Positions 15,138 to 24,542 of a stretch of 49,770 nucleotides of DNA are shown here, in pieces. Source of the DNA: a bacterium (lineage in GTDB: Bacteria > Vulcanimicrobiota > Vulcanimicrobiia > Vulcanimicrobiales > SCRA01); contig SCRI01000057.1 in assembly GCA_004298675.1 (NCBI GenBank), positions 1 through 49,770 on the forward strand, in the 5' to 3' direction. The stretch's first letter is position 1; every line of letters starts with the position of its first letter. The notes under the pieces were generated by a model, which saw only the letters and a list, made by a program, of their open reading frames with translations, did not search any database and was not told the DNA's origin. The position numbers and the translations under genes are program-made.

Positions 15138-16345
15138 GCGCGCTCCCCGGTCTTGGCGAGTTGCCAGAGCTCCTCCATCTCGTCGAGCGTCAAGTCGGAG
15201 AGCTCGCGTCCCGACTCCGTTGCGCGCGACTCCACGAAGGCGAAGCGGCGGTAGAACTTTTCGTTGGCTTCGCGCAGCGCGCCCTCGGCGTCGATCTTGA
15301 GCGTGCGGCAGATGTTGACCACGGTGAAGAGCACGTCGCCCAATTCGTCGCGCACGCCGTCGTCCTCGTGCGTGCCGGTGTGATGGGCGGCAGCGGTACG
15401 CAGCGCGGCGGCCAGCTCACCCAGCTCCTCGTCCAGCTTCTCCAACACGCCGCCGATCTCGGGCCAGTCGAAACCCACGCGCGAGGCCTTCTCTTGCATG
15501 CGCTGCGCGCGCAGGAGCGCCCCCAGACCTTTGGGGATGCCGTCCAGCCGGCTCTTGCGCAGGCGTCCCGCACGCTCTTTGGACTTCAACCGCTCCCAGT
15601 TCTGCCACAGCTCGTCGAGCCCGCTCACCGAGGTATCGCCGAAGACGTGCGGATGGCGGCGCACCATCTTGTTGGAGAGCGCGTCGATCACGTCGGCCAC
15701 GGAGAACTTGCCGCGTTCGGTAGCCAGTTGGGCGTGGAAGACGATCTGCAGGAGCAGATCGCCCAACTCCTCCACCAGCGAGTGGTCGTCGGCGGCTTCG
15801 ACGGCGTCGACCACTTCATAGGTCTCTTCGATCAAGTAGGGCAGCAGCGTGCGGTGCGTCTGCTCGCGGTCCCAGGGGCAGGAACGGCGCAGGCGCGCCA
15901 TCACCTCCACCAGCTGCTCCCAGGTGTAGTGGGCGCTGGCCGGCGGCAGCGGCACCAGCGGCATCGAGACGGCCGCGGACAGCGTGGCGCGCGGCATTCC
16001 GGGCACCAGCTCGACGGCGATCCGCGCGTGCTCGAGCGCCCGCAGCAGCGAGGGTAGCCCCGGCACGTCGGAGAGCGGGTTGCCCAGCACGCCCAACGCG
16101 CGGTCATGCTCCGCCGATGACTGCAGCGCGGAGACGAAGTGCTCGATCTCCGGCGCGCTCCCGCGAATAAAGAGCGCGGGGTCGCGCACGAGCCCCTGCT
16201 CGAGCGCGACCCCCTGTGAAGTCAGGAACTTCGCCAGCTCCGGCGGCGCTTGGAGCACGGTTGCCCGCGGGGCGTGCTGCAGCGCCTCCAGGCTCCCCCG
16301 CGTCAGCAGGTCCGGATCGCCCGGACCTAGTCCGACGATGCGCAG
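15134..16345 (-). CDS. mazG: YabN/MazG-type protein: tetrapyrrole-methylase-like plus MazG pyrophosphohydrolase
   Basis: A nucleoside triphosphate pyrophosphohydrolase. Two MazG-type domains follow the N-terminal part: the first has [19 protein letters not shown] and [14 protein letters not shown] (about residues 150-205), the second has [20 protein letters not shown] and [15 protein letters not shown] (about 300-350). The N-terminal ~120 residues look like a shrunken SAM-dependent tetrapyrrole methylase. The first GTG in frame is at 16258, but coding sequence continues upstream with [20 protein letters not shown], the conserved opening of YabN proteins. The only start between the surA TAA (16355-16357, same frame) and this motif is a CTG at 16343-16345, so I place the start there with reservation. 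GTG 16258 is the fallback. Confidence 0.85.
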   Translation of the reverse strand: MRIVGLGPGDPDLLTRGSLEALQHAPRATVLQAPPELAKFLTSQGVALEQGLVRDPALFIRGSAPEIEHFVSALQSSAEHDRALGVLGNPLSDVPGLPSLLRALEHARIAVELVPGMPRATLSAAVSMPLVPLPPASAHYTWEQLVEVMARLRRSCPWDREQTHRTLLPYLIEETYEVVDAVEAADDHSLVEELGDLLLQIVFHAQLATERGKFSVADVIDALSNKMVRRHPHVFGDTSVSGLDELWQNWERLKSKERAGRLRKSRLDGIPKGLGALLRAQRMQEKASRVGFDWPEIGGVLEKLDEELGELAAALRTAAAHHTGTHEDDGVRDELGDVLFTVVNICRTLKIDAEGALREANEKFYRRFAFVESRATESGRELSDLTLDEMEELWQLAKTGERA

Positions 16346-16354
16346 CGTGGCCGC

Positions 16355-17320
16355 TTACTTCGCCGGCGCCTGCGTTGCGGGTGCCGGTGCCGGAGCGGAT
16401 GCGGCCGGAGCGCTCGGAGGCGGCGTCGGCGGCAGCAGTTCGCTGAAGCGCTGATCGTAGATCTCGATCTTCGCGCCCGTGCGCAGCGAGCTCAGGAACG
16501 GCGGCACGAGTTGCGCCTCCTGCTGCTGCGTGAGCTGCTGTTTGATGAGATCGGAGGTGTTGGCCAGCGTGGCCTTCTGCGCCGGGCGGCGCTCCTCGAC
16601 CTGAATGACGTGGAAGCCGAACGGCGACTTCACCGGCTGGCTCGTCTGGCCGATGGGCAAGCTGAAGGCGGCGTCCTGGAAGGCCGGCACCATCTGCCCC
16701 TTACCGAACCAGCCCAACTCGCCGCCCTTGTCCTTGCTGCCGGGATCGGTTGAGTACTCCTTGGCGAGATCCTCGAACTTCTGGCCCTGCTTGAGTTTCT
16801 GCTCCACGACCTGCGCGGTCTTCAGGTCCGGCACCAGGATGTGGCGCGCGCGCACCTGCTCGGGGCGGTCGTACGAGGCGTGGTTCTTGTCGAAGAAGGC
16901 CTTCACGTCGCCGTCGGCCACGTGAACCTGCGGGGCGACCGCCTTCTCGAGCAGCACCTGCTGCGTGACGATCTGCTTGACGTCGTCCATCGTCAGCCCT
17001 TGCTGCTTGAGGAGCGCGTCGAACTGGCCGGCGGGGTAGCGGCTCTTGATCTCGTCGATCTTCTTCTGAGTCTCGGCGTCGGTGGCCGTGATGCCCTTCT
17101 GCTTGGCATACTGGTCGAGCAGCGCGGTCTGGATGAGCTGTCCGAGCATCTGCTTGCCGCCGGGGCTCGCCTCCAGCTTGGAATCGAGCTGGGCCTTGGT
17201 GATCTTCTGACCGTTGACCGAGGCCAGCGTCCCGCCGCCGCCCGAACAAGCGGCCAGAGAGAGGCTGAGTGCGCCGACGGCGGCCAAGAGGGCCAGCCGG
17301 TGCTTCGTCCACGTGCTCAC
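16355..17320 (-). CDS. peptidylprolyl isomerase lipoprotein, SurA/PrsA-like foldase
   Basis: Exported chaperone/prolyl isomerase for proteins folding outside the cytoplasm. The 321-residue precursor has a lipoprotein signal (hydrophobic core LALLAAVGALSLSL, lipobox LAAC with Cys at residue 25), a SurA-N-like helical domain (ASVNGQKITKAQLDSKLE, then EIKSRYPAGQFDALLKQQGLT), a parvulin domain at about residues 150-250 (VRARHILVPDLKTA, EDLAKEYSTDPGSKDKGGELGWF, PVKSPFGFHVIQVEER) and a Pro/Ala-rich tail. The GTG at 17318-17320 is chosen over an upstream ATG because GGAG lies 7-8 bases before it and the signal peptide starts there. Confidence 0.9.
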   Translation of the reverse strand: MSTWTKHRLALLAAVGALSLSLAACSGGGGTLASVNGQKITKAQLDSKLEASPGGKQMLGQLIQTALLDQYAKQKGITATDAETQKKIDEIKSRYPAGQFDALLKQQGLTMDDVKQIVTQQVLLEKAVAPQVHVADGDVKAFFDKNHASYDRPEQVRARHILVPDLKTAQVVEQKLKQGQKFEDLAKEYSTDPGSKDKGGELGWFGKGQMVPAFQDAAFSLPIGQTSQPVKSPFGFHVIQVEERRPAQKATLANTSDLIKQQLTQQQEAQLVPPFLSSLRTGAKIEIYDQRFSELLPPTPPPSAPAASAPAPAPATQAPAK

Positions 17321-17398
17321 GTACGATTCTCCATAGCAACGAAACCGCCCCAAGGGAGGGGCAGCGCAAGGTGGTTCGCCCGGTGAGAAGTCGTTCCT

Positions 17399-20300
17399 CT
17401 ACAGCGTCTCCAGCAGCGAGCCTAGCAGGGGCAGCCAGGTGGCGGGGCTGCCGTCGGGCAGCTCCACCGTCAGGCGCTGGTCGCTGAAGCGGAAGCGCCC
17501 GCCGGTGAGCCGCTGCAGCTCCGGGATGGCCTTGGGCGAAAGCTCGAAGCCGCTACCCACGCCCAGCACCAGCCGGTGGTCGTCCACCACCAGGCGCGTG
17601 ACGTGCTTGCGCAGCGCCACCGTGCGCAGCTTGGTGATCTCCACCAGATGCTGTAGCGGCTCGGGCATGGGGCCGAAGCGGTCTCGCAGGCCCGCCGCGA
17701 TCTCGTCCACTTCGCTCTCGCTGCGCGCGGCCGCGAGCTGCTGGTAGACGGCGATCTTCTGCGAGGGCTGGGTGATGTAGTCGTCGGGGATATACGCGGT
17801 GAGCTTGAGATCGAGCACGGCCTCGCGCGCCGCCTGCTCGTGGACCTTGCCCTGGCGCTCCGCCACCGCCTCGGCCAGCAGTTGGCAGTAGGTGTCGAAG
17901 CCCACGGCCGCGATGTGGCCGGACTGCGCGTGTCCCAGCAGGTTGCCCGCGCCGCGGATCTCCAGGTCGCGCATCGCCAATTGCAGCCCAGAGCCCAAGT
18001 GGGAGAACTCGCGGATCGCCTCCAGGCGCGCCTTGGCGTCGTCGCTGAGGGCCTTGTGCGGCTGGTAGAGCAGATAGGCATAGGCCTGGTGGTTGGAGCG
18101 CCCCACGCGCCCGCGCAACTGGTAGAGCTGCGAGAGGCCGAACTGATCGGCGTTATTGACGAACAGCGTGTTGGCGTTGGGGATGTCGAGCCCGTTTTCG
18201 ACGATGGTGGTGGCCAGCAAGACGTCGATTTCGCCGTCCACGAAGGCCTGCATCACCGGCTCGATCTCCGCCTCGCTCATCTGCCCGTGCGCCACGGCGA
18301 TGCGCGCCTTGGGCAGCAGCGTCTGCAGCGCGGTCTTCACGCCGTAGATCGTCTCCACGCGATTGTGCACGAAGAAGACTTGGCCGCCGCGGTCCAGCTC
18401 GTATTGGATGGCGCGCACGATCAGTGCGTCGTCCGTGGGCACCACCACCGTCTTCACGGACATGCGGTTCTTCGGCGGCGTCTGGATCAGCGAGAGATCG
18501 CGCACGCCGATCAGCGACATGTGCAGCGTACGCGGGATGGGCGTGGCCGACATCGTGAGCACGTCCACGCTGGCGCGCATCTCCTTGAGGCGCTCCTTGT
18601 GCTTGACGCCGAAGCGCTGCTCCTCGTCGACGATGATGAGTCCCAGGTCGCGGAAGACCACGTCCTTCTGCAGCACGCGATGCGTGCCCACGACCACGTC
18701 GACTTTGCCGGCGGCCAGATCGGCCAGGATCGCCTGCTGCCCCTTCTTGGTCTTGAAGCGCGAGAGCTGCTCCACGCGCACGGGGAAGCCCGCGAAGCGC
18801 TCCTTGAACGTGCGCTCGTGCTGCGCGGCGAGAATGGTGGTGGGCGCCAGCAGTGCCACCTGCTTGTGATCCGCGATGGCTTTGAAAGCGGCGCGAATCG
18901 CCACCTCGGTCTTGCCGTAGCCAACGTCGCCGCAGAGCAGGCGGTCCATGGGGCGTCCGCGCTCCATGTCGCTCTTGATGTCGGTGACGGCCTTGAGCTG
19001 GTCGCGCGTCTCCTCGTAGGGGAAGGCCTCTTCCAGCTCCGTCTGCCAGGGCGTGTCGGCCGGGAAGACGTGGCCCAGCGCCAGCTCGCGTTCGGCGTAC
19101 AGCGCCACCAGTTCATCGGCGATCTTGGAGATGGCCTCGCCCACGCGCGCCTTGGTGCGCGCCCAATCGGCGCCGCCCATCTTGGAGAGGCGCGGCGCGG
19201 CGCCGTCGGCGGCGCTGAAGAGCGTAACCTGGTGCATCTGGTGCACCGGCACCAAGAGCCGGTCGTTGCCGGCGTAGCGCAGGTCCAAATAGTCGCTGGT
19301 GGCCCCCAGCACCGTCTCCGTGCGCAGGCCCACGTACTGGCCGATACCGTGCACGGCGTGTACCACGAAGGCACCCACCTTCAGCTCGGCCAGCGTGACG
19401 GGGACGCCTTCCTTCACCGCGCGCAGCTTGGCGCGGCGCACCGGCTGACCGAAGAGCTCGCGGTCGCCTAGCACTCGCAGGCGCTGGTCGGGGAGGACGA
19501 ACCCGTGCTCGATGCTGCCCTGATCCACGAAGAGATGCGCGCGCAGCGCTGCCCCCGCTCCAGCCACGCTGCGCAGATGCAAGTGCACCGGCGTCTGATC
19601 GGGCTCCAGACCCGCGCCGCGCAGCAGCTCGCGCACGCGCGCGGAGCTGGTGGTGACGATGGCCAGCGTCTCGCCCGCGCCCAGCCATTCGCGCGCCGAG
19701 CTCAAGAAGAGATCGATGGAGCGGTTGAAGTGCTCCGCGTTGGCGCTGCCCACGGGGTGGCGCTCCAGCACCGGCGGGAGCCAGTGGGGCGGCTCGGCTT
19801 CGATGCCGCCGGGAATGGAGAGCAGCGCGCGCTCGCGCAGCGCCGCCGCGCTGCCGGCTAGCGTGGGATGCGGCGTCTCCAGCGCCGTCAGCAGAGCCTC
19901 GCCCACCAGCGCCTCGTCGACGGCCAGTTGCCCCTGCGCGTCGGCCTCGGCGATGCTGCGCATGCGCCCGCGTGCCCCCTCCTCGTCCACCGCGCGCTCG
20001 AGCGAGGCTAGTGCCGCCGGCTCCTCCAGCACCACCACGCCGCGCTCGTTCAGGTAATCCAGCAGCGTCGCGGGCTGCGCGTAAGCCAGACCGGTCCACG
20101 CCGCGGGCACGTCGTGTCCGGCCGCCAGGAACGCGCGCACCGCGGAGACCACGCCGTCCTCTCCGGCGGCGCGCTCGGCCACGCGTTCGCGCAGCTCCGG
20201 ATCCCGCAGAATCTCGAGCCAAGGCCCCGCCGTGACGCGCGGCACGCGCTGCGTCGAGCGCTGCGACTCGATCTCGAAGGCGCGGATCTCCTCGACGTCG

Positions 20301-20911
20301 TCGCCCCAGAGCTCCACGCGCACCGGTAGCGGCTGCTCCGGCGGAAAGAGATCGAGGATGCCGCCGCGCACGGCGTACTCGCCGGCGGCGGAGACCACCT
20401 CGACGCGGTTGTAGCCCAGGCGGTGCAGGCGTTCCAGCGCCGCTTCGAAGTCCAGCGGCTGCCCCTCGGCGATCTCCAGGCGCTCCTCGCGCAGGACCTG
20501 CGGCGGAGCCAGCGCCTGGCGCAGCGCCGCCAGCGGGGCCACCGTCAGCAGCGGCTCCCCAGCGGCCAGGCGGGCAAGCGCCGCCATCCGCGCCGCGCGT
20601 TCGGTGGGGTTGTCCAGGGTGCCGATCTGCTCGTCGTAAGGGCGCAGCAGCGCGAGCTGCTCGCTCTGGTCGCCTAGCCAGTAGGAGAGGTCGGAGAAGG
20701 TGCGCTCGGCCACGTCGGTGGTGGGCGTCAGCACTAGCATCTGCCCGCCCAAGGCCGCGTAGAGGCTGCCGATCAGATAGGGCCGGGCGGCAGCGACGGT
20801 CTCGGTGAGGGCGAAATGGGCGCGGTGGCCGCGCAGGCGATCGGCGAGCGCGGCAAGGGTGCGGCTAGAACTAGGAAGGGCCCGAAGCAGGGCCGGCGCG
20901 AGCGTGGGCAT
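17399..20911 (-). CDS. mfd: transcription-repair coupling factor
   Basis: Removes RNA polymerase stalled at DNA lesions and recruits UvrA. 1170 residues, the family norm. The N-terminal UvrB-like part (to about residue 330) includes LTPTTDVAERTF and GGILDLFPPEQ. The RNA-polymerase interaction domain has AVHGIGQYVGL (about 490). The helicase motor carries Walker A GDVGYGKTEVAIRAAF (about 650), motif II VDEEQRFGVKH, MSATPIPRTLHMS, and the translocation motif IENGLDIPNANT-like ENGLDIPNANTLFVNNAD with GQLYQLRGRVGRS-type LYQLRGRVGRS. The TRCF C-terminal domain holds AYIPDDYI. Start: ATG at 20911; the frame is open far upstream but without homology. Confidence 0.96.
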   Translation of the reverse strand: MPTLAPALLRALPSSSRTLAALADRLRGHRAHFALTETVAAARPYLIGSLYAALGGQMLVLTPTTDVAERTFSDLSYWLGDQSEQLALLRPYDEQIGTLDNPTERAARMAALARLAAGEPLLTVAPLAALRQALAPPQVLREERLEIAEGQPLDFEAALERLHRLGYNRVEVVSAAGEYAVRGGILDLFPPEQPLPVRVELWGDDVEEIRAFEIESQRSTQRVPRVTAGPWLEILRDPELRERVAERAAGEDGVVSAVRAFLAAGHDVPAAWTGLAYAQPATLLDYLNERGVVVLEEPAALASLERAVDEEGARGRMRSIAEADAQGQLAVDEALVGEALLTALETPHPTLAGSAAALRERALLSIPGGIEAEPPHWLPPVLERHPVGSANAEHFNRSIDLFLSSAREWLGAGETLAIVTTSSARVRELLRGAGLEPDQTPVHLHLRSVAGAGAALRAHLFVDQGSIEHGFVLPDQRLRVLGDRELFGQPVRRAKLRAVKEGVPVTLAELKVGAFVVHAVHGIGQYVGLRTETVLGATSDYLDLRYAGNDRLLVPVHQMHQVTLFSAADGAAPRLSKMGGADWARTKARVGEAISKIADELVALYAERELALGHVFPADTPWQTELEEAFPYEETRDQLKAVTDIKSDMERGRPMDRLLCGDVGYGKTEVAIRAAFKAIADHKQVALLAPTTILAAQHERTFKERFAGFPVRVEQLSRFKTKKGQQAILADLAAGKVDVVVGTHRVLQKDVVFRDLGLIIVDEEQRFGVKHKERLKEMRASVDVLTMSATPIPRTLHMSLIGVRDLSLIQTPPKNRMSVKTVVVPTDDALIVRAIQYELDRGGQVFFVHNRVETIYGVKTALQTLLPKARIAVAHGQMSEAEIEPVMQAFVDGEIDVLLATTIVENGLDIPNANTLFVNNADQFGLSQLYQLRGRVGRSNHQAYAYLLYQPHKALSDDAKARLEAIREFSHLGSGLQLAMRDLEIRGAGNLLGHAQSGHIAAVGFDTYCQLLAEAVAERQGKVHEQAAREAVLDLKLTAYIPDDYITQPSQKIAVYQQLAAARSESEVDEIAAGLRDRFGPMPEPLQHLVEITKLRTVALRKHVTRLVVDDHRLVLGVGSGFELSPKAIPELQRLTGGRFRFSDQRLTVELPDGSPATWLPLLGSLLETL

Positions 20912-20946
20912 CGGCTCACCGAGTCTACCACATGCGGCAAGAGCCG

Positions 20947-21702
20947 TCAGCCCGAACGCCAGCGCTCCACGAAGGCGCGGCGCGCGGGGCCCTCCCACAG
21001 CTCGCCGAAGCGACGCGCCTCGCGTTCCAGATCGACGGCGTGGCTGGAGCTCTCTTCGAGCGATACCAGTTCCTCGATCGCGCGCGTGCACTCCGCGGGG
21101 TGCGCGGCGATGGAGCGCGCCAACTCTAACGAGCGCGCGAAGGCGTCGTCGGCGATCTCGTCCACCAGCCCGTAATCCGCGGCCTCCTGCGCCGGGACCA
21201 AGCGCCCCGTCAGCATCAGCTCCAGCGCGCGCGAGCGGCCGATGGTACGCACGAGGCGCGTGCGGCCGCCCCATGCGGGCATCAGCCCAACCTTTACTTG
21301 AATGGCGCCCAGGCGCGTGCCGGGGCACGCGATGCGGTAGTCGGCGGCGAGCGCTACCTCCAGCCCGCCGCCCACGGCGTCGCCGTCGAGCGCGGCAATC
21401 GCGAAGAGCGGCGCCGACCAGAGCGCGTCGAGCGTGCTCTGCATCTCGCGCGACATGCGGAAGGCCTCGCCGCTGCCGGTGCGCTCGGCGTAGATGTTCT
21501 GATCGCCCCCGGAGCAGAAGGCCGAGCCCTCACCGCGCAGGATCAGCGCGCGCAGCTCGCGATCCCGCGCCAGCGCGCCAACCGCGTCGCGCAACTCTTC
21601 GATCATGCGCGGCGAGACGGCGTTGCACACCTCCGCCCGCGCCAGACTGAGCGTCGCCAGGCCAGCTTCGGCCCGCTCGACGCGGATGGTTTCGTAGGTC
21701 AT
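20947..21702 (-). CDS. enoyl-CoA hydratase/isomerase (crotonase) family protein
   Basis: 251-residue crotonase-fold enzyme acting on an acyl-CoA thioester. The oxyanion-hole segments are clear: GEGSAFCSGGDQN (about residue 58) and DGDAVGGGLEVALAADYRIA (about 105-125). The stretch KVGLMPAWGGRTRLVRTIG (about 137) has Met/Pro where hydratases usually place a catalytic Glu (PELG pattern), so a simple hydratase reaction is uncertain; isomerase or decarboxylase activity is possible. The C terminus has the helical FGELWEGPARRAFVERW. It starts 4 bases inside the preceding GT-C gene and lies 35 bases upstream of mfd; its role in this cluster is unclear. Confidence 0.85.
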   Translation of the reverse strand: MTYETIRVERAEAGLATLSLARAEVCNAVSPRMIEELRDAVGALARDRELRALILRGEGSAFCSGGDQNIYAERTGSGEAFRMSREMQSTLDALWSAPLFAIAALDGDAVGGGLEVALAADYRIACPGTRLGAIQVKVGLMPAWGGRTRLVRTIGRSRALELMLTGRLVPAQEAADYGLVDEIADDAFARSLELARSIAAHPAECTRAIEELVSLEESSSHAVDLEREARRFGELWEGPARRAFVERWRSG

Positions 21703-23153
21703 TCTCGTTCAACCGCCGATCGTAGCGCGGCGGGCAGCGTAACCGGCGGCCCGAGCAGCAAGAGCAACGGCGGCGCGTATTGCAGCAGCGCCGCCACGAA
21801 GTTATAGGCTACGTTGCCGTTGCCGTAAGCGGCGTCGAAGACGTAGCGGATGGCGCTGGTCAGCGTGAGCGCCAGCAGCGTCAGACCCGCGCGCGAGTCG
21901 ACCGCGAGCAGCGCCAGCGGCAGCACCCATAGCACGTACCACGGGTAGGCATTCGGAAAGATTAGCCACGCGCCTAGCGCGATCACCGCGTAGCCGCTGC
22001 GCGTGCCCGCGCGCGCCATGCGCAGGCCGCGCAGCATCAGCGCGCCCGCGCCCAGCACCACCAGCGTACAGCCCACGGCCATGGCGGGGGCGCCCGCCGG
22101 CAGGATCAGGGCCGTGAGTTGCCACGCCATCCACTGCGGTGAGAAGACCGGTGCGTAGTGCGCGTGCGGCACCAGTACGCCGGCCACGCCGTGCTCGAAG
22201 GGGATGGAGAGCAGCGCTACTCCAGCTAAGCCGAGCGCGCCGCCCAGCGCGGTGCGGCGCAGCCCGCCGTTGCCGCGCTTCACCGAGGCGTCCACCAGCA
22301 GCAGTGCCGCCGCGGCCAGACCGGTGGCCTTCACGAGCACGGAGAGCGTGATGGTGCAGGCACCGGCAAAGAGATGGCGGCGGCGTGCCAATACCGCTCC
22401 GGCCAGCACCACCGCCAGCATCAGCGCATCGTTGTGGCCCTCGGCGCAGGTCCAGATCGCCACCGGGTTGAGGGCGATGCCGGCGGAGAGCACCAGGCGC
22501 CGCCGCAGCTCCCAGCCCTGCGTGGCGGCGAAGGCCAACGCCGCGCAGGCCAGCAGCGAGAGCGAGGCCAGCACGCGGAAGGCGTCTAGTTGGGCGGCGG
22601 TGCCCAGCGGCGCGGCGAGATGGACGATGCCTGCCGAGAGCCAGGTGAAGAACGGTCCGTAGACGCTCATCGGCGGTGGATTGCCCCACTGCTGGACGCT
22701 GGCGCGCATGAGCGCGTCGAAGGGCTGCACGGCGGTGTGCACGTAGGGGCTGAGACCGTGCAGCGCGAGGTCGCCGTACCAGCCGTAGGCATAGACGTCG
22801 GAGGAGAAGAGCACCGGGAACGAGGCGGCACAGAGCGCGGCTAGTCCCGAGGTGCCGAGGATCGCCGCTAGCAGCGTGCGGTGTGGCGTGCCGTCGTCTT
22901 CGTGAACCCACAGTCCCCGCAGCAAGTAGATGTAAGCCACGGAGCCGCCGGCGATGGCCAGCGCTAGCGCGGACCACAGCAGCAGGCCCCAGTCTCCCTG
23001 CCAGGTGACGACGGGAACGGGGGCGGCGACGCCGGCGCGCACCTGCCATGGGGCGTGCGCGAGGATCGATGAAGCAGCGATGCCGCCGAGTACGAACGCG
23101 GATCCCACGGCGACACCAGCCGCCGTGATGCGATCAGCGACGTCTCGTGCCAT
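21699..23153 (-). CDS. polytopic GT-C glycosyltransferase, GT87/MptB-like
   Basis: 484-residue protein with about 11-13 hydrophobic spans. After the first spans it has SSDVYAYGWYGDLALHGLSPYVH (about residues 125-148) and MSVYGPFFTW, the layout of the catalytic loop of polyprenyl-phosphate-mannose-dependent transferases (an acidic residue, then GxxPY and YGP). A second loop has WTCAEGHNDALML, and near the end FPNAYPWYVLWVLPLALLA. These enzymes add a sugar from a lipid carrier on the outer face of the cytoplasmic membrane. The ATG at 23153 overlaps the preceding gene by 20 bases. The exact sugar and acceptor cannot be told. Confidence 0.75.
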   Translation of the reverse strand: MARDVADRITAAGVAVGSAFVLGGIAASSILAHAPWQVRAGVAAPVPVVTWQGDWGLLLWSALALAIAGGSVAYIYLLRGLWVHEDDGTPHRTLLAAILGTSGLAALCAASFPVLFSSDVYAYGWYGDLALHGLSPYVHTAVQPFDALMRASVQQWGNPPPMSVYGPFFTWLSAGIVHLAAPLGTAAQLDAFRVLASLSLLACAALAFAATQGWELRRRLVLSAGIALNPVAIWTCAEGHNDALMLAVVLAGAVLARRRHLFAGACTITLSVLVKATGLAAAALLLVDASVKRGNGGLRRTALGGALGLAGVALLSIPFEHGVAGVLVPHAHYAPVFSPQWMAWQLTALILPAGAPAMAVGCTLVVLGAGALMLRGLRMARAGTRSGYAVIALGAWLIFPNAYPWYVLWVLPLALLAVDSRAGLTLLALTLTSAIRYVFDAAYGNGNVAYNFVAALLQYAPPLLLLLGPPVTLPAALRSAVERE

Positions 23154-24477
23154 CGTCCAGCCATTTCCGGTCGAGCAGGTCATGCCCTGCGCGCGCGGCC
23201 GGCAGCGCGCAGACACAGATCCAGAACTGACCGACTTTTTCGAAGAAGGTCAGCAGGTCGACGGCGCCGTGCACGGCCAGGGCCGCCGAGCCGGCGGCGA
23301 TCCCCGCGCAGAGCGCGCTCCTGCGCGCGCGCAGCCAATAGGGAAAGATGGAGGCTAGCGTCAGCGCGATCAGTGCGGCCAAGCCCACGATGCCGGTCTC
23401 GGCGAGGGCTTGCAGGTAGGCGCTGTTCGCATGGGTGCGGACGCCGTGGAGCCCCACGCGCCCCAACTCCAGCTCGAAGTTGCCCGCGCCAACCCCGAGT
23501 AGTTTGTGGCGCCCCCACAGTGCGATCGCGGCGCGCCAGAGCTCGCTGCGCGTGCCGATACCGCCAACGTAGGTTGTGTCGGCGCGCCCGAGCAGCGCCG
23601 TGGAGGCGGAGAGCGGATGTGCGATCACGCCGGCGCGCGCGAGCGCGAGGAGCGAGAGCGCAAACCCGCCCAGGATGCCGAGCGCGCCCGCCTTGGCCGG
23701 AGTCTGGTTCGCTGCTACGCCCGCGCGTCCGCGCCAGATGAGCACCAGCACGAGCGCGCCGAAACCGGTGGCGATGCCCGCGCGTGAGAACGTCAACAGC
23801 AGCGCTGCGCAGCCGGCGGCCAGCGCCGCGCCGTAGAGCGTGCTGCGTGCGCGATCTTGTCTTGTGCGCAACCCGTATGCGAGCAGCAGCGGAAGCGCCA
23901 CGTCGAGGAAAGCCGCCAGCTGGTTGGGCCCTTCGAGCGGTCCCGCTACCCGCGGCACGATTTCGCCCAAAAGCGGCAGCGCCGACGGCGCGCCGGTCCA
24001 GAGTTGGGCGATGGCCGCAAGCGCTACCGCTAGCGTGGCTGCCGCAGCGGCCAGCACCGCCGGCTCCGCGTCCTCCTGGGCCAGCAGCGCGGTGACGGCG
24101 AAGAGCACCAGGTACTGCAGATCCTTCAAGGTTTGGCGCAGCGCCTCGGCAGGATAGGAGGCCACGGCGATGGAGGCGGCAGCCACGGCGGCGACGGCCG
24201 CCAGGGCATAGAGCATGGGCGCGCCGATGCCGTTGCGTAGAGTGTTGAAGGCTTCACGTAGCCCGCCGCCGCTGAGCAGCCCCACCAGCGCACCCAGTAG
24301 GGCGAACTTCGCCAGCGTGAGATCGGTGTGCCGCAGATGGGTGTAGAGCGCGAAGGGCACGCTGCCCGTGAGCACGGCGGCGGCCCAGGGCTTGCGCGTG
24401 CGCGCAAGCGCAAGTGTGCCCAGGAATATCGCGGCGTACGCCACGGCGAAAGCGAGATGGATTGCAGTCTGGCCCAC
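23134..24477 (-). CDS. O-antigen ligase-like polytopic membrane protein
   Basis: 447 residues with about 12 membrane spans and a large loop between two late spans. The loop region has GIGTRSELWRAAIALWGRHKLLGVGAGNFE and then GVRTHANSAYLQALAETGIVGL (about residues 320-385), which is the Wzy_C signature of O-antigen ligase/polymerase proteins: an Arg-rich start, a GxGxxNF turn and HxxxLQxxxExGxxG. An upstream GPLEGPNQLAAFLDVALPLLL is also family-like. GTG at 24475-24477 is the start, just before the first hydrophobic segment. Ligase (WaaL) and polymerase (Wzy) types cannot be separated by eye. Confidence 0.8.
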   Translation of the reverse strand: MGQTAIHLAFAVAYAAIFLGTLALARTRKPWAAAVLTGSVPFALYTHLRHTDLTLAKFALLGALVGLLSGGGLREAFNTLRNGIGAPMLYALAAVAAVAAASIAVASYPAEALRQTLKDLQYLVLFAVTALLAQEDAEPAVLAAAAATLAVALAAIAQLWTGAPSALPLLGEIVPRVAGPLEGPNQLAAFLDVALPLLLAYGLRTRQDRARSTLYGAALAAGCAALLLTFSRAGIATGFGALVLVLIWRGRAGVAANQTPAKAGALGILGGFALSLLALARAGVIAHPLSASTALLGRADTTYVGGIGTRSELWRAAIALWGRHKLLGVGAGNFELELGRVGLHGVRTHANSAYLQALAETGIVGLAALIALTLASIFPYWLRARRSALCAGIAAGSAALAVHGAVDLLTFFEKVGQFWICVCALPAARAGHDLLDRKWLDDGTRRR

Positions 24478-24542
24478 GCGGCAGGGTACGCGCCGTGATG
24501 ACCGGAGGCCTGTTCGTGGCGTCTCCCCGCCCCATCTTGGTG

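Noticed and set aside
17347-17362. GCCCC/GGGGC hairpin between mfd and the SurA-like gene
   Set aside because: Only five base pairs and no T-run on the transcribed strand; not enough for a terminator.
17840-19471. 543-codon open frame on the plus strand inside mfd
   Set aside because: It lies antisense to strongly conserved mfd motor motifs; long antisense frames are expected in GC-rich coding DNA, and its protein is low-complexity and His/Arg-rich.
21802-23049. 415-codon minus-strand frame inside the GT87-like gene
   Set aside because: Arg/Ala-rich out-of-frame shadow; the overlapping frame has real membrane spans and motifs.
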